Shown here: piece after piece, positions 1 to 8,808 of the stretch
How the letters are laid out: the number at the start of each line of letters is the position of its first letter
Numbering within the stretch: the stretch's first letter is position 1
DNA from: Nocardioides immobilis
GTDB lineage: Bacteria > Actinomycetota > Actinomycetes > Propionibacteriales > Nocardioidaceae
Assembly (NCBI RefSeq): GCF_003515065.1
Contig: NZ_QXGH01000023.1
Span: 1-64,000 of the forward strand
DNA: 64,000 nucleotides
Reading direction: 5' to 3'
Made by a program: the position numbers and the translations under genes
The notes under the pieces: generated by a model
Seen by the model: only the letters and a program-made list of their open reading frames with translations
Told to the model about the DNA's origin: nothing
Database searches by the model: none

Positions 1-85
1 CAACTCCCACGACCAAGACCCGGAGAACCGGCGGCACCAGCGCCGGCGATCGCGCACGCCCGAAACGGATCCCGATCAGCGCCAC
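1..85 (-). CDS. possible 5' end of a gene running off the left edge
   Basis: From a GTG at 85 the minus strand stays open to the window edge and reads as an Arg-rich then hydrophobic N-terminus (first residues M-A-L-I-G-I-R-F-G-R), as in the start of a membrane protein. An in-frame stop lies a little further upstream, which limits the start. Only 28 codons are visible, so no family can be named and the coding call itself is tentative. It would be divergent from the DinB-type gene at 196. Confidence 0.25.
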   Translation of the reverse strand, partial: MALIGIRFGRARSPALVPPVLRVLVVGV

Positions 86-195
86 GGCACCGAACCGCTC
101 AGCGAGCCGCCCCGTGAAACGTCGAGGCTAGGTGCGGACCCGGGCGCTGGATGCTGTCGGTCAGGACTGTCCCCGGCATCGGTGATGATCGAGGG

Positions 196-930
196 ATGAC
201 GACCTATTCCGGCACGAAGGAGTTCGAAGGCGCGACCTTCGTCAAGGCGAGCTTCAAGGGCGCCACCCTGCGATTCTCCGATGTCAGCGGTGTGAGGATG
301 CGCAGCGTCGATGTTGACGGACTCGACATCGACAGCCACGACCTGTTCTTCGGCAGCCTCTTCGTCAATGGGGTCGACGTGGTGCCGCTCGTGGATGCCG
401 AGCTCAACCGGCAGTTCCCGGGCCGCGAGCTGCAGAAGGCGCAGACGCCCGAAGGGCTGCGCGAGGGTTGGGTCGCTGTGCAGAGCGCGTGGCAGGCGAC
501 GGTGGCGGGCACGCCGCCGGACCTGGTGGACGCCCACGTCGACGACGAGTGGTCCTTGGCCCAGACCCTGCGGCACCTCATCCTGGCGACCGACGCCTGG
601 CTCCGCGGCGGGATCCTGCGGATGCAGCAGCCGTTCGACGAGATCGGCCAGATCTTCTCCGGTGCCGACGAGATGGGCTTCGACATGTCGATCTTCCGCG
701 TCGACCTGCCGGTCTACGAGGAGATCCTCGCGGTGCGGGCCGAGCGACAGCGGCTGGTGACCGACTTCCTGGCCACGGCCACGGCGGAGTTGCTCGCGGA
801 GGGACGCGAGAACCCGTGGGGCGGCGGAGACTGGCGTCCGAGCGTCGGTGACTGCATTCGCGTCATCCTGGAGGAGGAATGGGCGCACCTGCGCTACATC
901 CGACGGGATCTCGCTCTTATGCGTTGCTGA
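196..930 (+). CDS. pentapeptide-repeat / DinB-like fusion protein
   Basis: Predicted cytosolic protein of 244 residues. Residues about 8-45 follow a five-residue periodicity (FEGAT, FVKAS, FKGAT) typical of a short pentapeptide-repeat beta-helix. The rest matches the DinB / mycothiol-dependent enzyme four-helix bundle: a W-x-L-x-x-T-L-x-H-L segment near residue 115 and a terminal E-E-W-A-H-L-R helix, whose histidines would form the metal site in this superfamily. I chose the ATG at 196 because GAGG lies just upstream; an ATG at 151 would add 15 residues before the repeat. Many DinB-fold proteins are thiol-dependent transferases or isomerases, but the substrate here is unknown. It is a single-gene unit. 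Confidence 0.7.
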   Translation: MTTYSGTKEFEGATFVKASFKGATLRFSDVSGVRMRSVDVDGLDIDSHDLFFGSLFVNGVDVVPLVDAELNRQFPGRELQKAQTPEGLREGWVAVQSAWQATVAGTPPDLVDAHVDDEWSLAQTLRHLILATDAWLRGGILRMQQPFDEIGQIFSGADEMGFDMSIFRVDLPVYEEILAVRAERQRLVTDFLATATAELLAEGRENPWGGGDWRPSVGDCIRVILEEEWAHLRYIRRDLALMRC

Positions 931-1048
931 CGGTCAGCGCGGGAGCCCGCGCTCGCGGGCGAAGGCCACAGCGCGAACGCTTGGCCATGCGCGGAACCTA
1001 CCGGCGTGCGGATTCCCAAGGGGCGGAACGCGGACCTTGTCGGCAATC

Positions 1049-1062
1049 TAGAACACGTTCTA
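1049..1062. promoter_or_regulatory. KstR-type operator upstream of the FadD8-like gene
   Basis: TAGAACACGTTCTA is an inverted repeat of TAGAAC arms around a 2-bp centre and fits the KstR consensus TnnAACnnGTTnnA exactly. It ends 10 bp before the ATG at 1073, so a bound TetR-type repressor would cover the transcription start. It implies derepression by sterol CoA-thioesters. Confidence 0.85.
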
Positions 1063-1072
1063 GTGTGGGTGC

Positions 1073-2686
1073 ATGGACGACACCCTGCGGATCGGCGCCC
1101 ACAACGGCCACCTGATGGTCGCTTCTCTCAAGCGGCACAAGGACCGTCCCGTCATCCACCTGGGCGACGTGACGCTGACGGGCGGGGAGGTGGCCGCGCG
1201 GATCAGCCAGTACGTCCAGGCCTTCGAGTCGCTCGGAGCCGGCACCGGCGCGCCCGGGGCGCTGCTCGCGCTGAACCGGCCGGAGGTGCTCTTCATCCTC
1301 GGCGCTGGCCAGACCCAGGGCTATCAGCGCACCTCGCTGCACCCGCTCGGCTCGGCCGACGACCACGCCTACGTCATCAACGACGCGGGCATCACGACGC
1401 TGATCATCGACCCCTACTTCGCGGAGCGCGCGGGCGAGCTGCTCGAGAAGTGCCCCGGTCTCAAGCAGGTGCTGACCATCGGTCCGGTGCCCGAGTCCCT
1501 GGCGTCCGTGGGCTCGGACCTCACCGCCGTCGCGGCGACGTTCGAGCCGCAGCCGCTGCACGCACGCACGCTGCCGCCGGACCACATCGTCTCGCTCGTC
1601 TACACCGGCGGCACGACCGGCAAGCCGAAGGGCGTCATCGGCACCGTCCAGGCGATGAACACGATGAGCCAGGTCCAGCTGGCCGAGTGGGAGTGGCCGG
1701 CGAACCCCCGCTTCCTGATGTGCACGCCGCTGTCACACGCTGGCGCTGCGTTTTTCGTGCCGACCGTGATCAAGGGCGGCACCCTGTTCGTCTCCGCGCG
1801 GTTCGACCCGGCCGAGGTGCTGGCGACGATCGAGGAGAAGAAGATCAACTCGCTCATGGTCGTGCCGACCATGCTCTACGCCCTGATGGACCACCCGGAC
1901 TCGCGGACCCGGGACCTGTCCTCGCTCGAGACCGTCTACTACGGCGCATCCGCCATCAACCCGGTGCGGCTCAAGGAGGCGATCGAGCGGTTCGGCCCGA
2001 TCTTCGCCCAGTACTACGGCCAGTCCGAGGCGCCGATGGTGATCACCTACTTCGCCAAGGGCGACCACGTCGACGCGGACGGCAAGCCGTACGACAAGCG
2101 GCTGACGTCCTGCGGGCGCCCGGCCGCGTTCCTGCGCACCGCGCTGCTCGGCGAGGACGGGCAGCCGGTGCCGCAGGGGGAGCCGGGGGAGATCTGCGTG
2201 GCGGGCCCGCTGCTCGCGGGCGGCTACTGGCAGCTGCCGGAGCAGACCGCGGAGACGTTCCGTGACGGCTGGATGCACACCGGCGACGTCGCGCGGGAGG
2301 ACGAGGACGGCTTCTGGTACATCGTCGACCGCACCAAGGACATGATCGTCACCGGCGGGTTCAACGTCTTCCCGCGAGAGGTCGAGGACGTCGTCGCCGA
2401 GCACCCGATGGTCGCGCAGGTCGGCGTCATCGGGACGCCGCACGAGAAGTTCGGCGAGGCGGTCACCGCGATCGTCGTACTCCGTCCGGACGCCGCGCGG
2501 GACGACGACTCCCTCGCCCGGATGACCGAGGAGATCCGGGCCGCGGTCAAGGAGCGCAAGGGCTCGGTGCACGTCCCCAAGGACGTGATCGTCGCCGACG
2601 CGCTCCCGCTGACGGCACTCGGGAAGCCGGACAAGAAGGCGCTGCGCGCGCAGTACTGGGAGGGGCAGGGCCGCACCGTCGGCTGA
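1073..2686 (+). CDS. fadD8: fatty-acyl/steroid CoA ligase, FadD8-like
   Basis: ANL-family acyl-CoA synthetase (537 aa) that would activate a carboxylic acid through an acyl-adenylate to a CoA thioester. The AMP-binding P-loop Y-T-G-G-T-T-G-K-P-K-G is near residue 180, the Y-Y-G-Q-S-E-A-P motif is near 320, the hinge region has G-W-M-H-T-G-D-V near 400, and the catalytic lysine lies in the C-terminal L-G-K-P-D-K-K. Its N-terminus and the A-E-W-E-W-P-A-N-P-R segment closely resemble mycobacterial FadD8. A KstR-type box immediately upstream puts it under sterol control, although the precise substrate is not known. A short hairpin follows at 2720-2737. It is transcribed alone. Confidence 0.82.
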   Translation: MDDTLRIGAHNGHLMVASLKRHKDRPVIHLGDVTLTGGEVAARISQYVQAFESLGAGTGAPGALLALNRPEVLFILGAGQTQGYQRTSLHPLGSADDHAYVINDAGITTLIIDPYFAERAGELLEKCPGLKQVLTIGPVPESLASVGSDLTAVAATFEPQPLHARTLPPDHIVSLVYTGGTTGKPKGVIGTVQAMNTMSQVQLAEWEWPANPRFLMCTPLSHAGAAFFVPTVIKGGTLFVSARFDPAEVLATIEEKKINSLMVVPTMLYALMDHPDSRTRDLSSLETVYYGASAINPVRLKEAIERFGPIFAQYYGQSEAPMVITYFAKGDHVDADGKPYDKRLTSCGRPAAFLRTALLGEDGQPVPQGEPGEICVAGPLLAGGYWQLPEQTAETFRDGWMHTGDVAREDEDGFWYIVDRTKDMIVTGGFNVFPREVEDVVAEHPMVAQVGVIGTPHEKFGEAVTAIVVLRPDAARDDDSLARMTEEIRAAVKERKGSVHVPKDVIVADALPLTALGKPDKKALRAQYWEGQGRTVG

Positions 2687-2719
2687 CCCTCCCGGCCTCA
2701 CCGTCGACACCAAGCCGTG

Positions 2720-2737
2720 TCGGGCGTCCTAGCCCGA
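2720..2737 (+). terminator. short stem-loop after the FadD8-like gene
   Basis: TCGGGC and GCCCGA arms enclose a six-base loop, 34 bp after the stop codon. There is no T tract, so termination is only a possibility. Confidence 0.35.
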
Positions 2738-2811
2738 ACAGGCGGGGGCAACCCTTAACCTTCGAGGTCAGTGCCACCGGTGGTCGGGGGCGGCCATCGA
2801 GGAGGACGCAC

Positions 2812-4383
2812 GTGTTGTGCACCAACTGTGGTTCGGAGCCCACCGCGGGCACGAAGTTCTGCAGCACCTGTGGGACGGCGGCCGTGCCTGCCGCCGAGCC
2901 GACGCTGGTGCCGCCCGGACCGCCGCCGACCAGTCCACCTCCGGCCAGTCCACCTCCGACGGCCGCGCTCCCGACTGCGCCGCCCATGCCGCCGCCGCCC
3001 GTCGCGCCGCCGGCGGCGGCGGGCGGCAAGCCCTTCGACGTCACCCGGCTGTTGGCCGGCAACTGGACCGGCTCGGCCGGCGTCGCGCTCGTGATGCTGG
3101 CGACTGCGGGTGTCCTGAGCACGGCGCTCGGACTGATGGCCAAGCCCGAGGACTTCGGGATCGACAACACCCTGACCGGCGTGATGATGATCCTGGCCGC
3201 CACGTTCGGCGCCGACGCGTTCCTCGAGGGCGAGTTCCTCGGTGACGACCTGGAGATCGACACCTTCACCAGTACCTATCCGCTGACGGTCACGATCATC
3301 ACGTTCGCCGTCGGCGTGCTGGCGTTCCGCCGCATGGTCCGCTCCTACTCGAGCGTGGTGCCGGCACTGGGCGACGTCCTTCGGGTCGCCCTGTTCGTCG
3401 CACTTCCCCTCTTCGTGGGCTCCCTCGTGTTCCGGTCCGACCTCGACGAGCTCGGCGGTGGCTGGATCGCCGAGGCGGGCGACGAGGTGAGCAACGGCGA
3501 CTCGGCGACCTGGGGCACCAGCGCACCGAGCGCGCTGTTCGTCTCCTTCGGGCTGGTCGCCCTCGTCCTGGCGTTCGCGTGCCTGGCGCGGCGTGACTGG
3601 TGGCCGGGACAGTCCCGGCCGGCCGCGGAGTGGCTTGCGCCCGCCGTCCAGGGCGTCGCGCTGATGGCGGTGCTGCTGCCGCTCTGCGGCCTGATCGGGC
3701 TGGGTCTGCTCATGTTCGGGCCCGACAACGACAACGACCTGCACGACACGTCGACCGACGAGACGTGGGCGGCGATCGCGGTGCTCGCCGGCGGGCTCGG
3801 CAACGGCGGTCAGGCGCTCCTCGGCCTCGGGTCCGGTGCGGAGCTCGGCGCCGGCGGAGAGTACGAGGCGAGTGGGGGACTGTCGGACGAGGACGAGACC
3901 GACGAAGAGTTCCACCGGCTGGCCTGGTACGCCGGTGACGAGGGCGAGGAGCCGGCCCTGTGGGCAGCGCCCGCGATCCTGCTCGCTGTCCTGGTCGGCT
4001 GCGCTGCCTGGGTCGCGTCGCGAAGTCGGGAGGTGTCCCACGTGGCGCGCAACCTCGGCATCTGGTGCCTGCTGCTTCTCGTCGCCGTGCCGTGGCTGAT
4101 CCGGCTGGCGAACCTCCACGGCGCCGGGAGCTACGACTTCGACGACGAAGAGGCCGAGTTCAGCGGCTTCGTCGGCCTGGCCGGAGGCGAGGCGACGTTC
4201 TACACCTTCCTGATCGCGGTCGCGGTGTCGATCGTGATCACGTGGATCCGCGGCGGGCTGAGTGCCGCGCAGCTCCGGGCGCTCCTCGGCCGGTTCCAGG
4301 CGAACCCGGGCAGCGCCGCGCCGCCGCCCCCGCCTCCGTCGTACCCGCCGCCCCCGCCGCCCCCGCCGTACGAAGGTCGCTGA
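2812..4383 (+). CDS. zinc-ribbon, proline-rich polytopic membrane protein
   Basis: 523-aa membrane protein of unknown function. Residues 3-20 form a zinc ribbon (C3-x2-C6 then C17-x2-C20). A Pro/Ala-rich linker follows (about 25-75), then several hydrophobic segments between about 85 and 480 separated by acidic loops, and a C-terminal run of prolines ending P-Y-E-G-R. The GTG at 2812 is supported by GGAGG seven bases upstream, and starting there keeps the first ribbon cysteine at residue 3. Actinobacteria have many zinc-ribbon membrane proteins of this layout with no assigned role. The acidic loops (for example E-D-E-T-D-E-E-F) may be extracytoplasmic. It is convergent with the gene ending at 4386, only 2 bp away. 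Confidence 0.75.
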   Translation: MLCTNCGSEPTAGTKFCSTCGTAAVPAAEPTLVPPGPPPTSPPPASPPPTAALPTAPPMPPPPVAPPAAAGGKPFDVTRLLAGNWTGSAGVALVMLATAGVLSTALGLMAKPEDFGIDNTLTGVMMILAATFGADAFLEGEFLGDDLEIDTFTSTYPLTVTIITFAVGVLAFRRMVRSYSSVVPALGDVLRVALFVALPLFVGSLVFRSDLDELGGGWIAEAGDEVSNGDSATWGTSAPSALFVSFGLVALVLAFACLARRDWWPGQSRPAAEWLAPAVQGVALMAVLLPLCGLIGLGLLMFGPDNDNDLHDTSTDETWAAIAVLAGGLGNGGQALLGLGSGAELGAGGEYEASGGLSDEDETDEEFHRLAWYAGDEGEEPALWAAPAILLAVLVGCAAWVASRSREVSHVARNLGIWCLLLLVAVPWLIRLANLHGAGSYDFDDEEAEFSGFVGLAGGEATFYTFLIAVAVSIVITWIRGGLSAAQLRALLGRFQANPGSAAPPPPPPSYPPPPPPPPYEGR

Positions 4384-4385
4384 CG

Positions 4386-5117
4386 TCAGCGCGGAGGCTC
4401 GCCCAGCAGCCGCATCCGGACGTGCTCGGGGATCCGGTCGAGGACGGCGTCCATGAAGTGCAGCTTGGCCTCGATCTCCTGGGGCGAGTGCTGCCCCGCA
4501 CGGATGACCAGCATCGAGTCGCCCTCGAGTCGCCAGGCGAGCTCGGGGTGGTGCATCACCACCGCGACGACGTCGGGGTGGAGCACGTCGAGGGCGAACT
4601 CCGGCGACGGCGAGGTGACGGTGAAGAACTGGTCGAACGCCGGGTTGCCGACCTGGACGTCCCGGCCGGTCACGGCGTTGATCAGGCTGCCGAACGTGCT
4701 GGTGGGTCCGACCGCCAGGCCGGGCGTCGGCAGGCCGAGGCTCAGAGCGACCACCGAGTAGTGGTGGTGCTGGGTGCGGCGGTTCCCAGTGCGCGAGCCG
4801 GTGATCCTCCCACTGCCGGAGCTGGTGACGTAGTCGTAGTCGAACGCCACGAAGGGGCGGCCGTCGTGGCGTCCGAGGAAGACGTTGGTCGCGCTCCGGC
4901 TGTAGCCGTTGCCGAACGGCGGGCCGCCGAACCGGCTGACCAGTGACGGGTCGCTCTGCCGGTACTCCCACTCCCGCTGAATGGCATATCCGGCCAGCGC
5001 CGCCCGCCGCTCGGCCGCCCGCTTCTGGGCCTGGATCCCGCCGTAGATCCCGACGGCGGCGATGCCTACGCAGAACACGGCTCCGAAGAGGAACCCGGCC
5101 AGACCGGAGAGATCCAT
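4386..5117 (-). CDS. membrane-anchored protein of unknown function
   Basis: 243-aa protein with one N-terminal membrane helix (about residues 6-25, G-F-L-F-G-A-V-F-C-V-G) and a long soluble part. The soluble part begins with a basic, Ala/Arg-rich helix and contains a G-S-G-R-I-T-G-S segment. The layout is like actinobacterial proteins annotated only as hypothetical or DUF3137-like, and I do not recognise a catalytic motif. An upstream in-frame TTG at 5126 is possible, but the ATG at 5117 gives a normal membrane anchor and is preferred. The gene is convergent with the zinc-ribbon gene on one side. On the other it follows echA19 in the same direction after a 19-bp gap, so it may be co-transcribed with it. 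Confidence 0.65.
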   Translation of the reverse strand: MDLSGLAGFLFGAVFCVGIAAVGIYGGIQAQKRAAERRAALAGYAIQREWEYRQSDPSLVSRFGGPPFGNGYSRSATNVFLGRHDGRPFVAFDYDYVTSSGSGRITGSRTGNRRTQHHHYSVVALSLGLPTPGLAVGPTSTFGSLINAVTGRDVQVGNPAFDQFFTVTSPSPEFALDVLHPDVVAVVMHHPELAWRLEGDSMLVIRAGQHSPQEIEAKLHFMDAVLDRIPEHVRMRLLGEPPR

Positions 5118-5136
5118 GCCCGGCAAGGTATCGGGG

Positions 5137-5964
5137 CTACCGTCCCTTGAACTCGGGTTTGCGCTTCTCCATGAACGCGCGCGGACCCTCCTTGGCGTCG
5201 TCGGAGGCGAACACGGCGGCGCCGACCCGGGCGTCGTCGGCCCAGCAGTCGTCCTCGTGCTTGCCCTCGGAGTCCCGCATCGTCCGCAGGATGGCCTGCA
5301 CCGCGAGCGGGCCGTTGGCGGCGATCAGGTCGGCGAGCTCGTGTGCCTTGGCGAGGGCCTGGCCGTCCGGGACGACGTGGCCGACCAGGCCGATCTCCTT
5401 GGCCTCCGGCGCCTTCACGTGCCGGCCGGTCAGCAGCAGGTCGGCGGCGACGGTGTAGGGGATCTGACGGGGGAGCCGTACGGCGGACCCGCCCATCGGG
5501 TAGAGGCTCCACCGCGCCTCGGACACGCCGAACTTCGCCGACTCGCCGGCGACCCGGATGTCGGTGCCCTGGAGGATCTCGGTCCCGCCGGCGATCGCCG
5601 GCCCCTCGACCGCCGCGATGAGCGGCTTGGTGAGGCGGAAGCCCTTGAGGAGGCCCTTGATGACGGACGGGTCGTACTCGCCGGACTCGAAGCTCTCCGA
5701 GGGCGGCCGCTTGTTCATCGACTTGAGGTCCGCGCCCGCACAGAACGCGCCGCCCGCGCCGGTGAGGATGCACACCCGGACCTCCGGGTCGGAGTTCACC
5801 CGGTCCCAGGCCTGCTCCATGATCGCGAGCATCTCGCCGGACAGCGCGTTGCGCACCTGGGGCCGGTTCATGGTGACCACGAGGGTGTGCCCGACCAGCT
5901 CGACGAGGCAGTGCGGCTCCTCTTGTGCGGTGTCGGTCTTCGTCTGTCCATCCGTGGTCGTCAT
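5137..5964 (-). CDS. echA19: enoyl-CoA hydratase, EchA19-type
   Basis: Crotonase-fold protein (275 aa) predicted to hydrate an alpha,beta-unsaturated steroid side-chain CoA. The oxyanion-hole segments are F-C-A-G-A-D-L near residues 74-80 and A-I-A-G-G-T-E near 123-129. The first catalytic acid is E149. The second position, usually Glu, aligns with D175 in V-A-A-D-L-L-L-T-G. Divergent pairing with fadD19 across one KstR box reproduces the Mycobacterium Rv3515c/Rv3516 arrangement, which is the main reason for the symbol. The ATG at 5964 is preferred over an ATG three codons upstream because it matches the family N-terminus. Only 22 bp separate it from the operator. Confidence 0.8.
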   Translation of the reverse strand: MTTTDGQTKTDTAQEEPHCLVELVGHTLVVTMNRPQVRNALSGEMLAIMEQAWDRVNSDPEVRVCILTGAGGAFCAGADLKSMNKRPPSESFESGEYDPSVIKGLLKGFRLTKPLIAAVEGPAIAGGTEILQGTDIRVAGESAKFGVSEARWSLYPMGGSAVRLPRQIPYTVAADLLLTGRHVKAPEAKEIGLVGHVVPDGQALAKAHELADLIAANGPLAVQAILRTMRDSEGKHEDDCWADDARVGAAVFASDDAKEGPRAFMEKRKPEFKGR

Positions 5965-5986
5965 GCGAGCCACGCTAGCGAAAAAC

Positions 5987-6000
5987 TGGAACGTGTTCTA
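5987..6000. promoter_or_regulatory. KstR-type operator between echA19 and fadD19
   Basis: TGGAACGTGTTCTA fits TnnAACnnGTTnnA. It lies in the 47-bp gap between divergent starts (5964 and 6012), so one site can repress both promoters. Confidence 0.85.
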
Positions 6001-6011
6001 GTCTCGGAGCT

Positions 6012-7682
6012 GTGGCCTTGAACATCGCTGACCTCTTCGAACACGCCGTCGACGCCGCCCCGCCGGACCGGCCTGCCGTCAAGGTGGGCGCGCGCACGAT
6101 CACCTACGCAGAGCTGGAGTCCGAGAGCAACAAGCTCGCGCACTTCCTCGCCTCGCGCGGCATCGGCGCGGGCGACCACGTGGGTCTCTACGCCAAGAAC
6201 AGCATCGAGCACGTGATCGCCCTGCTGGCGATCCTCAAGGTGCGGGCCGTGGCGATCAACGTGAACTACCGCTACGTCGCGGGCGAGCTCGACTACATCT
6301 TCGACAACGCCGACCTCAAGGGCCTGGTGCACGACCGGGTCTACAGCGACCTGGTGGCCGAGGTGTCGCCGAAGCACCAGCTGCTGCAGACGTTCGTCGT
6401 ACTGCCCGACCCCGTCGAGCCGGACGACGCGAGCGACTTCTCGTCGTACGACGGGGTCCTGCTCGCCGACGCCGTCGCCGACCAGAGCGACGCCCGCGAC
6501 TTCGGGGAGCGCAGCCCCGACGACATCCACATCATCTACACCGGCGGCACCACCGGCTATCCGAAGGGCGTCATGTGGCGCCACGAGGACTTCTGGCGGG
6601 TGCTGGGCGGCGGCATCGACTTCACGACCGGCGAGCCGCTCAGCGAGTACGACCAGTCGAAGAAGGCCGCCGAGCCGGGGCTGATCACCTTCCCGCTCAG
6701 CCCGCTCATGCACGGCGGTGCCCAGGCCAGCCTGCTGATGCACCTCTTCTCCGGACAGCTCACCATCCTCGAGCCGAAGTTCGACCCGGTGCGGACCTGG
6801 GAGATCGTCGACCGCGAGCAGTGCCACATGATGTTCATGACCGGCGACGCGATGGCGCGGCCGCTGATCGAGGCCTACGAAGCCGGCCCCGGAAATGGGC
6901 AGAGTTTCAGCGGGCAGTCGCTGTTCGCGATCGCCAGCAGCGCTGCCGTCTTCAGCAAGGCGGTGAAGGAACGCTGGATGGCGCAGTTCCCGAACGCGAT
7001 CTTCACGGACTCCGTCGGCTCGTCGGAGACCGGCTTCCAGGGCACCGGGATGCAGGACGCGAGCGCCCTGTCGACCGACGGCCCGGTCGTGTCGATCGGA
7101 CCGAACACCGCGGTCATCTCCGACGAGGGCCACGTCCTCGACCCGGTCGCCGACGTCGGCAAGGTCGGCCGCACCGCGCGGTCGGGCAACGTGCCGGTCG
7201 GCTACTACAAGGACCCGGAGAAGTCGGCGCGCACGTTCTACGAGATCGACGGTGTCCGCTACTCGGTCCCGGGCGACTTCGCGCGGCTCGAGGAGGGCAA
7301 CCGGATCACGCTGCTCGGCCGCGGCTCGAACTGCGTCAACACCGGCGGCGAGAAGGTGTACCCCGAAGAGGTCGAGATGGCCATCAAGGGGCACCCGGCG
7401 GTGTACGACGTACTCGTGGTCGGCCTGCCGGACGAGAAGTACGGCCAGACCGTGGCCGCCGTCGTCCAGCCCCGGGAAGGCCAGAAGGTCGAGCTGGAGG
7501 AGCTGCGGACCTTCCTGCGCACCCACCTGTCCGGCTACAAGCTGCCGCGGGTGCTCACCCTCGTCGACGAGATCCCGCGCAATGCCACCGGCAAGGCGCA
7601 GTACCCGGCTGCCAAGGAGATGGCGCTGAGCGCCCAGGCCGCCGGCACCGCCCAGACCGCCACCAACGGAGCGAACGCCTGA
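6012..7682 (+). CDS. fadD19: steroid side-chain CoA ligase FadD19
   Basis: ANL-family ligase (556 aa). FadD19 in mycobacteria and rhodococci activates sterol side-chain carboxylates, including C24-branched ones, to their CoA thioesters. Seen here: the N-terminus A-L-N-I-A-D-L-F-E-H typical of FadD19, the P-loop Y-T-G-G-T-T-G-Y-P-K-G near residue 180, V-M-W-R-H-E-D directly after it, I-T/F-T-D-S-V-G-S-S-E-T-G-F near 340, and the C-terminal lysine region P-R-N-A-T-G-K-A-Q-Y. The GTG at 6012 lies 12 bp past the operator. Its stop overlaps the next start by one base, so the downstream oxidoreductase is co-translated with it. Confidence 0.88.
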   Translation: MALNIADLFEHAVDAAPPDRPAVKVGARTITYAELESESNKLAHFLASRGIGAGDHVGLYAKNSIEHVIALLAILKVRAVAINVNYRYVAGELDYIFDNADLKGLVHDRVYSDLVAEVSPKHQLLQTFVVLPDPVEPDDASDFSSYDGVLLADAVADQSDARDFGERSPDDIHIIYTGGTTGYPKGVMWRHEDFWRVLGGGIDFTTGEPLSEYDQSKKAAEPGLITFPLSPLMHGGAQASLLMHLFSGQLTILEPKFDPVRTWEIVDREQCHMMFMTGDAMARPLIEAYEAGPGNGQSFSGQSLFAIASSAAVFSKAVKERWMAQFPNAIFTDSVGSSETGFQGTGMQDASALSTDGPVVSIGPNTAVISDEGHVLDPVADVGKVGRTARSGNVPVGYYKDPEKSARTFYEIDGVRYSVPGDFARLEEGNRITLLGRGSNCVNTGGEKVYPEEVEMAIKGHPAVYDVLVVGLPDEKYGQTVAAVVQPREGQKVELEELRTFLRTHLSGYKLPRVLTLVDEIPRNATGKAQYPAAKEMALSAQAAGTAQTATNGANA

Positions 7683-8788
7683 TGCACACCGCCCTCTGCG
7701 ATGCCTTCGGCATCGAGTACCCGATCTTCGCCTTCACGCCCTCCGAGCACGTCGCCGCCGCGGTGTCCCGCGCCGGTGGCCTCGGCGTCCTCGGCTGCGT
7801 CCGCTTCAACGAGGCGGACGAGCTCGACAAGGCGCTGACGTGGATGGACGAGAACACCGACGGCAAGCCGTACGGCGTCGACGTCGTGATGCCGATGAAG
7901 ATCCCCACCGAGGGAACATCGACCGATCTCGCGGAGTACATCCCCGGCGAGCACAAGAAGTGGGTCGACGAGACCCTGCTCAAGCTCGGCGTGCCGCCGC
8001 TGCCCGAGGGCGAGGGCCGGGAGGGGGTCCTCGGCTGGCTGCATTCGATGGCCCGCTCCCACGTCGACGTCGCGCTCCAGCACCGGCCGGTGCTCATCGC
8101 GAACGCCCTCGGCACCCCGCCGAACGACGTGATCGAGCAGTGCCACGAGGCCGGGCTGAAGGTCGCTGCGCTCGCGGGTGCGCCGAAGCACGCGGTGAGC
8201 CACGTCGCCAACGGCGTCGACATCATCGTCGCCCAGGGCTACGAGGCGGGCGGCCACACCGGTGAGATCGCCTCGATGGTCCTCACCCCGGACATCGTGG
8301 ACGCTGTCGGGCCCGACGTGCCCGTGCTCGGTGCCGGCGGCATCGGGTCGGGACGGCAGATCGCGGCCTCGCTCGCCCTCGGTGCGCAGGGTGTGTGGAC
8401 CGGGTCGATCTGGCTCGGCACCGAGGAGTACCGCAACCTGGCCGGCAACAAGGGCTGGGAGACCGCGTTCCTCCGGGCGACCTCGTCCGACACTGTCCGC
8501 ACCCGGATCTACACCGGGAAGCCCGCGCGGCTGCTCAAGACCAAGTGGACCGAGGCGTGGTCGGAGGAGGACGCACCGGCGCCGCTGCCGATGCCGCTCC
8601 AGAACCTCCTGGTCGCCGACGCGCACAACCGGATCAACGCCTCCGGGGACCCGGACGTGATCTCGATGCCGGTGGGCCAGATCGTCGGCCGGATGAACGA
8701 GGTTCGCCCGGTCGTCGAGGTGATGTCGGACCTGGTCGCCGAGTTCGAGGCGACGGTCAAGAAGCTCGACGGGATCGCCGGGATCTGA
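7682..8788 (+). CDS. nitronate monooxygenase-family flavoprotein
   Basis: 368-aa TIM-barrel FMN protein of the 2-nitropropane dioxygenase/nitronate monooxygenase family. Diagnostic stretches are the N-terminal A-F-G-I-E-Y-P-I-F segment, the V-A-Q-G-Y-E-A-G-G-H-T-G motif with the family histidine near residue 192, and V-P-V-L-G-A-G-G-I-G-S-G-R-Q-I for phosphate binding. Members of this family include IpdC, which acts on late steroid ring intermediates, as well as true nitronate detoxification enzymes. Because it is the second gene after fadD19, starting inside its stop codon, a role in steroid catabolism is more likely than nitronate removal. That is an inference from context. Confidence 0.78.
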   Translation: MHTALCDAFGIEYPIFAFTPSEHVAAAVSRAGGLGVLGCVRFNEADELDKALTWMDENTDGKPYGVDVVMPMKIPTEGTSTDLAEYIPGEHKKWVDETLLKLGVPPLPEGEGREGVLGWLHSMARSHVDVALQHRPVLIANALGTPPNDVIEQCHEAGLKVAALAGAPKHAVSHVANGVDIIVAQGYEAGGHTGEIASMVLTPDIVDAVGPDVPVLGAGGIGSGRQIAASLALGAQGVWTGSIWLGTEEYRNLAGNKGWETAFLRATSSDTVRTRIYTGKPARLLKTKWTEAWSEEDAPAPLPMPLQNLLVADAHNRINASGDPDVISMPVGQIVGRMNEVRPVVEVMSDLVAEFEATVKKLDGIAGI

Positions 8789-8808
8789 TCGATCCCGGCG
8801 ACTCCGCC

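Noticed and set aside
2755..4971. Minus-strand frame of 738 codons
   Set aside because: It covers two credible genes on both strands, is very rich in Arg and Gln, and shows no motif.
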